This document shows positions 7,613-15,594 of a DNA stretch of 64,000 nt, in pieces. The notes below the pieces were generated by a model that saw only the letters and a program-made list of their open reading frames with translations, did no database searches and had not been told where the DNA came from. This DNA is from Pseudomonas sp. H1h. GTDB lineage: Bacteria > Pseudomonadota > Gammaproteobacteria > Pseudomonadales > Pseudomonadaceae. Location of the stretch: positions 62,001-126,000 of the forward strand of contig NZ_AYMJ01000005.1 in assembly GCF_000633255.1 (NCBI RefSeq), given 5' to 3'. The translations under genes and the position numbers were made by a program. Position 1 is the first letter of the stretch, and every line of letters begins with the position of its first letter.

Positions 7613-7978
7613 ATGGATGCTTTGTTGTGCTTGCTAGTGATGGCCGGAACCTGGTTGTGGGTGGTGAAGCAACGGGGTGAGTGGAACTTGCTGCTTGGCA
7701 ACCTTGCTGGCGCCGGAAGTAGCGTGGTAACCGGCATTGTGTTCACGCTGATTTACGGCGCAGTCATTGGTACGTCGATGGCGACACCCAACCTGGATCG
7801 CAGTCTGGTGGTGTTCACCACAAGCGCGGGCGTTCTGGCGGGGGTATGGTTGTGGATTGCCAATCGCCGTCAACCCGAACATCCGATTGCACGCCAGTTG
7901 CTGGGCGCGGTGTGTGGCTTTGCCGCCGGCATGGCGACCCTGCTAGTGCTGGCTGTGAATTATTTCCCCAACATGTGA
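7613..7978 (+). CDS. Small membrane protein, first of three tandem paralogues
   Basis: A 121-residue protein with about four hydrophobic segments. Residues 1-50 contain TWLWVVKQRGEWNLLLGNLAGAGSSVVTGIVF, which matches the N-terminal module of the next two genes: a W-x-WVVK-[NQ]RG-x-W core, then a second hydrophobic helix. Unlike them it lacks an exported C-terminal domain. Instead a second WLWIANRR-type segment follows around residue 80, suggesting the module is duplicated within the protein. Function unknown. It has its own copy of the shared upstream element. Confidence 0.75.
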   Translation: MDALLCLLVMAGTWLWVVKQRGEWNLLLGNLAGAGSSVVTGIVFTLIYGAVIGTSMATPNLDRSLVVFTTSAGVLAGVWLWIANRRQPEHPIARQLLGAVCGFAAGMATLLVLAVNYFPNM

Positions 7979-8000
7979 ACGGAGGGTGTGATTGTTTTGC

Positions 8001-8013
8001 TATCTTGCCGCCC
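8001..8013 (+). promoter_or_regulatory. Shared upstream element, copy 2
   Basis: TATCTTGCCGCCC, preceded by ATTGTTTTGC, sits 70 bases before the ATG at 8071. It matches copies 1 and 3 in sequence and spacing. Confidence 0.45.
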
Positions 8014-8070
8014 CCAACGGCGGATCTACTCAGTAGAGCTGACACGAATTAAAGAAAGGAAGTGGATGGG

Positions 8071-9249
8071 ATGGAAACATCGTTGATCGTGATGTTTTTG
8101 CTGGTCTGGGCAGGGATGTGGGTCTGGGTCGTCAAGAATCGTGGAACCTGGCCGGTATTCTTTGGCCACTTCGCCGGCCTGATTGCCGGGTTTATCGTGG
8201 CAGCCGTGGTGTACGTTATCGTCAACGGACTACTGCCCGAAAAATCCACCCCAGCGACATCCAGCGGCACTCAGCCGCAAATCGCCAACGAAAGCCAGCT
8301 CAGATCCTTTGTCCCACGCACGCCGGTCAGTCGCGCATCCGCTCCGACGTCGCCGTTGCTGCCAACCGACAGCCCGCGCTATCCACGGCTCTCTAAACCG
8401 CTGCTTGCCGCCAGTCTCGATCCACAGTGGAGAAGCCAATACGCGCAATGGCGAGCCAGCGCAGATATGGTCAACGGGGTCAACGGAAGTCTGGCGGGGC
8501 TGATCTGTCGGTCAGCGGCAAAATCCACGCTACGCACTCCGGACTCCGCCTCCTTCGACGAGGCTGAAGACTTTCGATTCGACGGCTACAAATCCCAAAC
8601 CTACCTCGTCACGAGCAGGATTAGTGGCGAAAACATGGAAGGCACGATGGTCAGTCTCGGCTATGACTGCGCCGTGCAGTTCGTCTCCGGCAACGGGATC
8701 AAGGATGACCAATGGCGCCTGCTGGAGTTGACCATGCAAGGAAAATCAGGCCCTGCGGGTTCTGCCAACACGTCGTCCGGGGAAGCATTGCCCGAGTATG
8801 TCGCCGATGCGCCTGCTGCTACGCCAGAACCGCTCAAGTCCGGCCTGGTGGAAAACTATCTCAATGAAATACCGAAAACCCGTTCTGAACTGGCGACGGT
8901 TCAAGGGATGACTGCGCAACAGACTCTGGCTCATGCGCAGTTGCGAAAAGGGCTCATTGGGGGGCCGGACGCCAACAAAAGGCTGATCGCGTTCCAGATG
9001 TGCGAGCCGTTTTTACGCAGCGTTCTGCGTCAGCCGGAACTGGCCTTGTTTGCCGACGACAAGGCTCTCTCGACTCAGCGTTACAAAGATCAGATCTATA
9101 CCAGCACAAATATGATGAAGATCCAGGACGCTGCGAAAAACTATCTGACCTATCGTTTCGAATGCACCCTGCAGGCTTTGCCAACCATGAACGAAGGTTT
9201 TGACGACTGGAAGTTGCTGGATCTGCGCTTCGAACTGACCGGTAGCTGA
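8071..9249 (+). CDS. Membrane-anchored protein with a duplicated C-terminal domain, second paralogue
   Basis: A protein of 392 residues. The N-terminal 55 residues are the paralogue module (MWVWVVKNRGTWPVFFGHFAGLIAGF, given here by its ends) with two hydrophobic helices. A Pro/Ser-rich linker follows, then two copies of a roughly 85-residue domain. Copy one runs from LICRSAAKSTLR to RLLELTMQG, copy two from FQMCEPFLRSVLR to KLLDLRFELTG. Each copy has one Cys near its start and one in a Y/F-[DE]-C strand, so each may hold a disulfide, and each ends W-[RK]-LL-[ED]-L. The start is ATG 8071, because AGGA at 8058-8061 has the right spacing for it and none for the GTG at 8062. Function unknown; probably displayed on the outer face of the inner membrane. 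Confidence 0.75.
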   Translation: METSLIVMFLLVWAGMWVWVVKNRGTWPVFFGHFAGLIAGFIVAAVVYVIVNGLLPEKSTPATSSGTQPQIANESQLRSFVPRTPVSRASAPTSPLLPTDSPRYPRLSKPLLAASLDPQWRSQYAQWRASADMVNGVNGSLAGLICRSAAKSTLRTPDSASFDEAEDFRFDGYKSQTYLVTSRISGENMEGTMVSLGYDCAVQFVSGNGIKDDQWRLLELTMQGKSGPAGSANTSSGEALPEYVADAPAATPEPLKSGLVENYLNEIPKTRSELATVQGMTAQQTLAHAQLRKGLIGGPDANKRLIAFQMCEPFLRSVLRQPELALFADDKALSTQRYKDQIYTSTNMMKIQDAAKNYLTYRFECTLQALPTMNEGFDDWKLLDLRFELTGS

Positions 9250-9288
9250 TCGGCTCGATGAACAAGAAGCGCGACGCTTCTATTTTTT

Positions 9289-9301
9289 TATCTTGCTGCC
9301 C
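9289..9301 (+). promoter_or_regulatory. Shared upstream element, copy 3
   Basis: TATCTTGCTGCCC, 77 bases before the ATG at 9366, is preceded by TATTTTT and by a perfect dyad AGAAGCG/CGCTTCT (about 9265-9282). It is the third copy of the element upstream of these paralogues. Confidence 0.45.
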
Positions 9302-9365
9302 ATTATTGCAGCGGGCTCGAAGCGTGCTGCCTTGAGCGTTTTTGCAGATTTAAGGACAGGATCGA

Positions 9366-10106
9366 ATGGAGTTTCTGCGTTTTCTGGCGTTTGTCGCAGC
9401 CTGGGGTTTCATGTGGCGCTGGGTGGTGAAGAACCGCGGTAGCTGGAATATTTTCTACGGCAACATCGTTGGCGCGGCGGGTGGTTTTATTGTGGCGATG
9501 GTGGTGCTGTCGATCACGCTGTCGTTGTTTCCATCGGCGCCGGCGCAAACACAAAGCAGCGAGACACAGAGCGCTGCGGCGGCACTCATGCCTGAGCTGG
9601 AACCGGCAATGGAGCCTACACCTGTGATCGCATCCACCCCTGCCGAGTCCGACAACCTTGCGACCTATGTCGCCAGCGAACCACAGAACGAGCCTTCTCC
9701 GCCCGAGTCCGCACTTCTGCCGAACTACAGCAAGCGCCTGCCCGCCTCACTGCTGGAGAAGAACTTCAAGGACAACGCGCATAACGACTTTACCGTTTCG
9801 CGCCGATTGGCCGGCACTCATCCGAACGCGGACAAATCCATGATGGCGTTCATGATGTGCGAACCCTTCATCAAGAGTGCCATGCGCTTTTCAGCGTCGA
9901 CAGCGATTGCCAATGCCAAGAGCGCGAGCAGCCAACGCTTCAAGGATCAGACCTATACCATCAGCAGCACCGTCAGCGCTCGCAACATGTTGGGCGACGA
10001 TGTCAGCTACGGTTTCGACTGCTCAGTTCAACAAGTGGACGGTAACGATACTGACAAGGCCGCATGGCGACTGCTCGATCTGAAAATGAAGAAGATCGAG
10101 TCTTAA
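9366..10106 (+). CDS. Membrane-anchored protein, third paralogue
   Basis: A 246-residue protein with the same N-terminal module (WRWVVKNRGSWNIFYGN, then a hydrophobic helix). After a Pro/Ala/Ser/Glu-rich linker (about 60-120) it carries a single C-terminal domain, MMCEPFIKSAMR to WRLLDLKMKKIE, homologous to each of the two copies in the preceding gene. The paired cysteines (MMCEPF and FDCSV) are kept. AGGA lies upstream of the ATG. Function unknown. The number of domain copies is 0, 2 and 1 across the three genes, which points to duplication followed by gain or loss. Confidence 0.75.
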   Translation: MEFLRFLAFVAAWGFMWRWVVKNRGSWNIFYGNIVGAAGGFIVAMVVLSITLSLFPSAPAQTQSSETQSAAAALMPELEPAMEPTPVIASTPAESDNLATYVASEPQNEPSPPESALLPNYSKRLPASLLEKNFKDNAHNDFTVSRRLAGTHPNADKSMMAFMMCEPFIKSAMRFSASTAIANAKSASSQRFKDQTYTISSTVSARNMLGDDVSYGFDCSVQQVDGNDTDKAAWRLLDLKMKKIES

Positions 10107-10178
10107 GCCTCGTTTAAGGGTTCAAGGCGCCGGCTGCGCTATCATCGCCGGCTTGTGCGCCTTGAGCTTCGCCCCCGA

Positions 10179-12098
10179 ATGTCCCCGATACCTGCTGACC
10201 TTAACCCGCTGCCTCCCGTTTTGGCCGGCCCGCTATTGCGACGACTGGAACCGACGCGGCTGGTGCTGTGGCTGGTCGGTACCCGCGAACTGGCGCTGAC
10301 CCTGCGCCTGCAAGGTGTAGGAGACATTCCTCTCGATGCCGGGAAATGCACAGTCATCCCTGTAGGCAGCCAAGCATTTATCCATCTGATCGACGCTGCC
10401 CTCGACAGCGCCCTCCCCTTCGACACGCGCATCGACTACGACCTGCTGATCGATGGCCAGACGCCCATCGCCAACTGGGCGCCGCATTTGCTGTATGGAA
10501 ACGCCCACTGTCCGAATCTTGTCGTGCGCTCGCGCATCAATCAGTTGCTGCACGGCTCCTGCCGCAAACCTCATCACCCGGCGGCAGACGGTCTGCTCTG
10601 TGTCGATCAGTTGCTGGCGGCAGAGACCGATCCGCAACAACGCGCCGCCCTGCTGATGATGAGCGGCGATCAGATCTACACCGATGACGTCGCCGGGCCG
10701 ATGCTGCGAGCCATTCATAGTTTGATCGAACGCCTCGGCCTGTTCGACGAACACCTCGACGGTGCCGTGGTCAGCGACAGCGCCAAGCTCTATGAACACC
10801 CGGCCAGTTACTACCACCGTGCAGATTTGTTACCGGCGCTTGAGAGCAACGAGACATTGCGCGAGCGATTTTTCGGCGGCGCGCGCAAGCCGATTTTCAC
10901 CAGCAGCAGCGCCGACAATCACCTGGTAACCTTCGCCGAAGTCCTGGCGATGTACTTGTTGGTGTGGTCGCCGGTTGCGTGGACGCTAATCGATCCGCAA
11001 GCCCCGGTCCTGACACCGGAGCGACTCAAGCGCTACACCCTCGAACAAACCCGCATCGATGGCTTCAAGGCCGGGTTGGGCAAGGTCGCCCGGGCGCTGG
11101 CGCACCTGCCGAGCCTGATGATTTTCGACGACCACGACATCACTGATGACTGGAATCTGTCCGCGCAATGGGAGGAAACCGCCTACGGCCATCCGTTCTC
11201 CAAACGCATCATCGGCAATGCCTTGATCGCCTACATGCTGTGCCAGGGCTGGGGCAACAATCCGGATGCGTTCAAGGATCTGCTGGAGGACACCCGACGC
11301 CTGAGCGCCAGCGGTGATGATCGCTATCTCGACAGCCCGGTGCAGGACGCGCTGATCGATGACTTGCTGCGCTTTCAAAACTGGCATTTCGTGTTGCCAA
11401 GCAGCCCCGCGCTGGTGGTGCTCGACACCCGCACTCGGCGCTGGCGCAGCGAGATGGTGCTCAAGCAACCGTCAGGGCTTCTGGATTGGGAGGCGTTGAG
11501 CGAACTGCAGCAGGAACTGCTCGATCACCCATCGGCGATCATCGTTTCACCGGCGCCGATCTTCGGCGTGAAGCTGATCGAAACCGTGCAGAAAGTTTTC
11601 AGCTGGTGCGGTTATCCGCTGCTGGTCGACGCCGAAAACTGGATGGCCCACCGTGGCGCAGCGCAGGTGATCCTGAACATCTTCCGACACACCCGCACAC
11701 CCGGAAACTACGTGGTGCTGTCCGGCGATGTGCATTATTCCTTCGTCTACGAAGTGCTGATCCGACACCGCAAGGCCGGGCCACGGATTTGGCAGATCAC
11801 CAGCAGCGGGATCAAGAACGAGTTTCCGAAAACCCTGCTGGAATGGTTCGACCGCCTCAACCGCTGGCTCTACTCGCCGCGCTCGCCGTTGAACTGGTTT
11901 ACCAAACGCCGGCGCATGCGCATCGTGCCGTACACCCCGGAGCATGCCGAAGCCGGTGAGCGGTTGTGGAATTCAGCGGGGATCGGGCAGGTGTTTTTCA
12001 ATACGCAGGGACAGCCGAGCGAGATCATTCAGCACAATTCGAACGGGGCGGTGAAGACGCGGATGCTGGCGCCGCAGTTGGCGGATTATCCGGACTGA
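10179..12098 (+). CDS. PhoD-like metallophosphatase family protein
   Basis: About 639 residues. Three metal-ligand motifs typical of PhoD-like phosphatases are visible: SGDQIYTDD, FDDHDITDDW and LSGDVHYSF, the last with the family's D-x-HYS core. No signal peptide is evident, so unlike secreted PhoD it probably acts in the cytoplasm or at the membrane. The physiological substrate is not known. The ATG at 10179 is chosen; a GTG in frame at 10155 would add eight residues, and neither has a good ribosome-binding site. The gene is followed by an inverted REP pair. Confidence 0.85.
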   Translation: MSPIPADLNPLPPVLAGPLLRRLEPTRLVLWLVGTRELALTLRLQGVGDIPLDAGKCTVIPVGSQAFIHLIDAALDSALPFDTRIDYDLLIDGQTPIANWAPHLLYGNAHCPNLVVRSRINQLLHGSCRKPHHPAADGLLCVDQLLAAETDPQQRAALLMMSGDQIYTDDVAGPMLRAIHSLIERLGLFDEHLDGAVVSDSAKLYEHPASYYHRADLLPALESNETLRERFFGGARKPIFTSSSADNHLVTFAEVLAMYLLVWSPVAWTLIDPQAPVLTPERLKRYTLEQTRIDGFKAGLGKVARALAHLPSLMIFDDHDITDDWNLSAQWEETAYGHPFSKRIIGNALIAYMLCQGWGNNPDAFKDLLEDTRRLSASGDDRYLDSPVQDALIDDLLRFQNWHFVLPSSPALVVLDTRTRRWRSEMVLKQPSGLLDWEALSELQQELLDHPSAIIVSPAPIFGVKLIETVQKVFSWCGYPLLVDAENWMAHRGAAQVILNIFRHTRTPGNYVVLSGDVHYSFVYEVLIRHRKAGPRIWQITSSGIKNEFPKTLLEWFDRLNRWLYSPRSPLNWFTKRRRMRIVPYTPEHAEAGERLWNSAGIGQVFFNTQGQPSEIIQHNSNGAVKTRMLAPQLADYPD

Positions 12099-12116
12099 CA
12101 CGACGCCTTTTTGAGT

Positions 12117-12205
12117 GTGTGAGCGGGCTTGCTCGCGAAAGCGTCTGGTCAGTCGACATGGTTGTTGAATGATCAATTGCATTCGCGAGCAAGCCCGCTC
12201 ACACA
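12117..12205. repeat. Inverted REP pair
   Basis: GAGCGGGCTTGCTCGCGAA (from 12121) and its reverse complement (12182-12200) flank a 41-base spacer, forming a REP doublet of the type common in the P. fluorescens group. It lies between two convergent genes. Confidence 0.9.
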
Positions 12206-12224
12206 AGGGCATATCGGTTGCTTG

Positions 12225-13397
12225 TCAGTGCGCGGCCAAGGCGCGAGCCACACCTCTGACAATCATCTCCACCTCCCGCTCATCAATCGTCAGCGGCGGC
12301 AGCAGCCGTATCGTCTTGCCGCGCGTCACATTGATCAGCAACCCATGATCTCGCGCTGCAATCAACGTCAGATCGCGGATCGGTTGCTTCAACTCGATGC
12401 CGATCATCAAGCCCTGCCCACGAATTGCCAACACGTCAGGATTGTCCGCCAGCTCGGCGCGCAGGCGGGTCAGTAGGCGTTCGCCCTGCACCCGGACGTT
12501 CTCCAGCAACCCCTGTTCCTCGATGATTTCCAGCACCGTGCAGCCGACTCGGCAGGCCAGCGGATTGCCGCCGAACGTACTGCCATGACTGCCGGGGGTA
12601 AACAGATTCGCCGCCCTGCCCCGCGCCAGGCAAGCGCCAATCGGCACGCCGTTGCCGAGGCCTTTGGCCAGGGTCATGACGTCCGGAACGATGCCTTCAT
12701 GCTGGAACGCGAACCACTGGCCGGTGCGGCCGATGCCGGTCTGGATTTCGTCGAGCATCAGCAACCAGGCGTGCCGATTACACCGTTCGCGCAGGGCTTT
12801 CAGGTAGCCGGGCGGTGCCAGTTGCACGCCGCTTTCGCCCTGAATCGGCTCGACCAGAATCGCCACGATCCGCTCGCCATGCTGTTGCTGCACCTGATCC
12901 AGCGCCGCCAGATCACCGAAGGGCACTTTGACGAAATCCCCCGGAAGGTCGTTGAAACCCAGGCGCACCGCCGGGCCATCACTGGCCGACAACGTCCCCA
13001 GCGTGCGGCCATGAAACGCGTTGGCCATGACCACCACCAGCGGCTGTTCGATGCCTTTGCTCCAGCCGTACAAACGCGCCAGCTTCAGTGCGGTTTCATT
13101 GGCTTCGGCACCGGAGTTGTTGAAAAAAGCACGATCCATTCCCGACAGCTGCGTGAGTTTCTGCGCCAGCTGTTGCTGCCAGTCGATGCTGTACAGGTTG
13201 GAGGTGTGCAGCAGCATTCCGGCCTGCTCGCTGATGGCCGCGACAATGCGCGGATGCGAATGGCCGACATTGGTCACCGCCACTCCAGCGACGGCATCCA
13301 GGTACTCGCGACCGGCCTGATCCCACAGGCGCGTACCCAGGCCTCTGGTGAAGCTCAGGGCCAACGGTTGGTAGGTGTTCATCAGGGCGGCGGTCAT
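12225..13397 (-). CDS. Class III aminotransferase, acetylornithine aminotransferase-like
   Basis: A 390-residue PLP enzyme of the ArgD/AruC type. The order is typical: [15 protein letters not shown] near the N-terminus, [16 protein letters not shown] (phosphate-binding), [25 protein letters not shown] with the Asp that pairs with the pyridine nitrogen, and [14 protein letters not shown] with the Schiff-base Lys. ArgD enzymes convert N-acetylglutamate semialdehyde and glutamate to N-acetylornithine and 2-oxoglutarate. Pseudomonas has several paralogues, and without argininosuccinate-pathway neighbours I cannot say this is the biosynthetic one. A LysR regulator gene is divergent, 102 bases away. 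Confidence 0.88.
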   Translation of the reverse strand: MTAALMNTYQPLALSFTRGLGTRLWDQAGREYLDAVAGVAVTNVGHSHPRIVAAISEQAGMLLHTSNLYSIDWQQQLAQKLTQLSGMDRAFFNNSGAEANETALKLARLYGWSKGIEQPLVVVMANAFHGRTLGTLSASDGPAVRLGFNDLPGDFVKVPFGDLAALDQVQQQHGERIVAILVEPIQGESGVQLAPPGYLKALRERCNRHAWLLMLDEIQTGIGRTGQWFAFQHEGIVPDVMTLAKGLGNGVPIGACLARGRAANLFTPGSHGSTFGGNPLACRVGCTVLEIIEEQGLLENVRVQGERLLTRLRAELADNPDVLAIRGQGLMIGIELKQPIRDLTLIAARDHGLLINVTRGKTIRLLPPLTIDEREVEMIVRGVARALAAH

Positions 13398-13499
13398 GAC
13401 TTCAAACTCCAGTGAAGGTCGGTGTGTTTGCAGTATGGTTAGCCACCAGAACTGGATAAACTCGGCAGAACTTCAATCATTTAAAAGCAGAGCTTGATA

Positions 13500-14405
13500 A
13501 TGGATCTGTTGCAGGCGATGAGCGTGTACGTGAAGGTGGTGGAAACGGGAAGCATGACGGCGGCCGCGCTGCAGTGCGAAATGTCCACGACCATGGTCGG
13601 CAATCACCTGCGCGCATTGGAGCAACGGCTCGGCGTACAACTGCTGCAGCGCACCACCCGCCGGCAGCGGTTGACCGAATTCGGTAGCGTTTACTACCAG
13701 CGCTGCCTGGACGTTTTGGGTTTGGTGGCCGACTCCGAGCGTTTGGCCGAACAAGCCCTCGACGAGCCGCGCGGCCTGCTGCGTATTACCGCGCCGCTGA
13801 CCTTTGGTGTCGAACGCCTGGCACCGGCACTCAGCGAGTTTTCCCTGCAATACCCGCTGGTGAAAATGGACGTGGTGCTGACCAACCGCCGCCCGGATCT
13901 GCTGGAAAGTGGCCTCGACGTGGCGTTTCGGCTGGGGCATTTCGAGCAGTCGAACCTGATCGCCCGGCCGTTGATCGACTACACCCTGACCGTATGCGCC
14001 TCGCCGGCCTACGTCGCCCGACGCGGCATGCCGATGACCCCGCAAGACCTGCAACAACACGATTGCCTGTCGTTCGCCTACCCCGCTGGCGACGACTGGC
14101 AATCGGTGGAAAAACGCTGGCGCCTCAGCGGCCCGGACGGTGAGATTCTGGTCGATGTCAGCGGGCCGATGCTGATGAATACCTCCGCCGGACTGCATCA
14201 GGCGGCACGCACCGGCATGGGCATCGTGATGTTGCCGGATGCGCTGGTGGAACAGGATCTGCGCGACGGCAAATTGGTGACGGTAATCCCCGATTACCAG
14301 CCCCCGAGCCGCCCGTTGCATCTGCTGTACGCGCCGGATCGTTATCGCTTGCCAAAGCTGCGGCGCTTCGTGGAGTTTGCAATGCAGACGTGGGGCCGGT
14401 CCTGA
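13500..14405 (+). CDS. LysR-family transcriptional regulator
   Basis: A 301-residue LysR protein. A winged HTH covers residues 1-60 (VETGSMTAAALQCEMSTTMV through LLQRTTRRQRLTEFG), and a substrate-binding domain starts around residue 90 (GLLRITAPLTFG). It belongs to the subgroup with RTTR and CLDVL-type linkers, close to the DsdC/CrgA-like regulators. The ATG at 13500 is preferred to the TTG two codons earlier. Its divergent placement suggests that it controls the aminotransferase gene; the effector is unknown. Confidence 0.9.
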   Translation: MDLLQAMSVYVKVVETGSMTAAALQCEMSTTMVGNHLRALEQRLGVQLLQRTTRRQRLTEFGSVYYQRCLDVLGLVADSERLAEQALDEPRGLLRITAPLTFGVERLAPALSEFSLQYPLVKMDVVLTNRRPDLLESGLDVAFRLGHFEQSNLIARPLIDYTLTVCASPAYVARRGMPMTPQDLQQHDCLSFAYPAGDDWQSVEKRWRLSGPDGEILVDVSGPMLMNTSAGLHQAARTGMGIVMLPDALVEQDLRDGKLVTVIPDYQPPSRPLHLLYAPDRYRLPKLRRFVEFAMQTWGRS

Positions 14406-14459
14406 TCCGGATGCTTTCGACTACGCTCCCATGATCGCCGACAAGGACGCCGCCATCTG

Positions 14460-14864
14460 ATGAAAAACAACCTCACCGTACGCGAACTGTTGCCCACTGA
14501 AGTAGAGTCCGTGCGGCTGTTTCTTGGGCAGCACGGCTGGGGTCACCGAACAGGCTCCAGCGACCACTTCGCCCAACTCATCGAAAACTCGCAACGCACT
14601 GCCGTCGCGCTGAGCGACGAGAAGATCATCGGTTTCGCCCGAGGCATCACCGATGGCTTGTCCAACGGCTATCTGTCGATGGTTGTGGTCGACGACCAGC
14701 ATCGGCGCGCAGGCGTCGGCCGCGCGCTGGTCGAGCAGGTCATGGGCGACAACCCCGACATCACCTGGGCACTGCGTGCCGGACGCGAAGGCGCGCAGGC
14801 GTTCTTTGCCAGTCTGGGGTTTGAAACATCGGTGATTGCCATGGAACGACCAAGGCTCAAGTAA
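14460..14864 (+). CDS. GNAT-family N-acetyltransferase
   Basis: A 134-residue GNAT enzyme. The acetyl-CoA-binding motif A is clear as SMVVVDDQHRRAGVGRALVEQ (residues about 74-93), and FFASLGFETS follows at the C-terminus. It is convergent with msrA, with only 10 bases between them. The acceptor substrate cannot be inferred. Confidence 0.87.
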   Translation: MKNNLTVRELLPTEVESVRLFLGQHGWGHRTGSSDHFAQLIENSQRTAVALSDEKIIGFARGITDGLSNGYLSMVVVDDQHRRAGVGRALVEQVMGDNPDITWALRAGREGAQAFFASLGFETSVIAMERPRLK

Positions 14865-14874
14865 CGCGCCTGGA

Positions 14875-15579
14875 TCACCCCCCGCTTTTCACCAACACCG
14901 GCTTCTCCTGATAACGCTGCGCAAACAACTGCTTCAACTGCGCGACCTTCGGCATATCGTTGATCACGATATACGGATAGGTTGGATGCTCGGTCAGGAA
15001 GTCCTGGTGGTAGTCCTCGGCCGGGTAGAAGCCGTTGTAGCTTTCCAGTTTCGTGACGATCGGTTGGCTGTAGGCATGTGCCGCATCGAGCTGGGTGATG
15101 TAGGCCTGCGCCACGCGTTGCTGGTCGGCGTTGACCGGGAACAGTGCCGAGCGGTATTGCGTGCCGCTGTCGGGGCCTTGGCGGTTGAGTTCGGTCGGGT
15201 TGTGGGCCACCGAGAAGTAGATCTGCAGCAGGCTGCCGTAGCTGACTTGCGTCGGGTCGAAGGTCACCTGCACCGACTCGGCATGCCCGGTGTCGCCCTC
15301 GCTGACCCGCTCGTATTGCGCCGTGTTCGCTGCCCCGCCGGCGTAACCGGAGACGGCTTTCTGCACGCCTTTGACGTGTTGGAAAACCCCTTGCACGCCC
15401 CAGAAGCAACCACCGGCGAACACCGCGGTTTCACTGTGCGCCTGAGAGGTTTCGTCGAGGGTCGGCGGCGGAATGACTACCGCGTCCTCAGCCCCGAAGG
15501 AAAACGCCGAACACTGACCGATCACCCCGGCCAGCGCGACACCCAGCAACCCACGCCGCCATTTGTTTTGAGTTTTCAT
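14875..15579 (-). CDS. msrA: Peptide-methionine (S)-S-oxide reductase, exported form
   Basis: The catalytic motif AGGCFWGVQGVFQH holds the nucleophilic Cys, and GYAGG, GHAESVQVTFDP, YFSVAHNPTELNRQGPD and YHQDFLT follow in MsrA order. It reduces the S epimer of methionine sulfoxide in proteins. The first 32 residues are a signal peptide with a paired arginine (KWRRGLLGVALAG), so it is exported, unlike the cytoplasmic MsrA of most bacteria. ATG 15579 has GGGAG at about 9 bases; the GTG at 15588 has no room for one. It is the last gene of msrB-dipZ-msrA, where DipZ probably supplies electrons. Confidence 0.93.
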   Translation of the reverse strand: MKTQNKWRRGLLGVALAGVIGQCSAFSFGAEDAVVIPPPTLDETSQAHSETAVFAGGCFWGVQGVFQHVKGVQKAVSGYAGGAANTAQYERVSEGDTGHAESVQVTFDPTQVSYGSLLQIYFSVAHNPTELNRQGPDSGTQYRSALFPVNADQQRVAQAYITQLDAAHAYSQPIVTKLESYNGFYPAEDYHQDFLTEHPTYPYIVINDMPKVAQLKQLFAQRYQEKPVLVKSGG

Positions 15580-15594
15580 GTTGCGCACTCCCGA

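Noticed and set aside
8062..8070. GTG start for the second paralogue
   Set aside because: The AGGA at 8058-8061 directly abuts the GTG, while it has proper spacing to the ATG at 8071.
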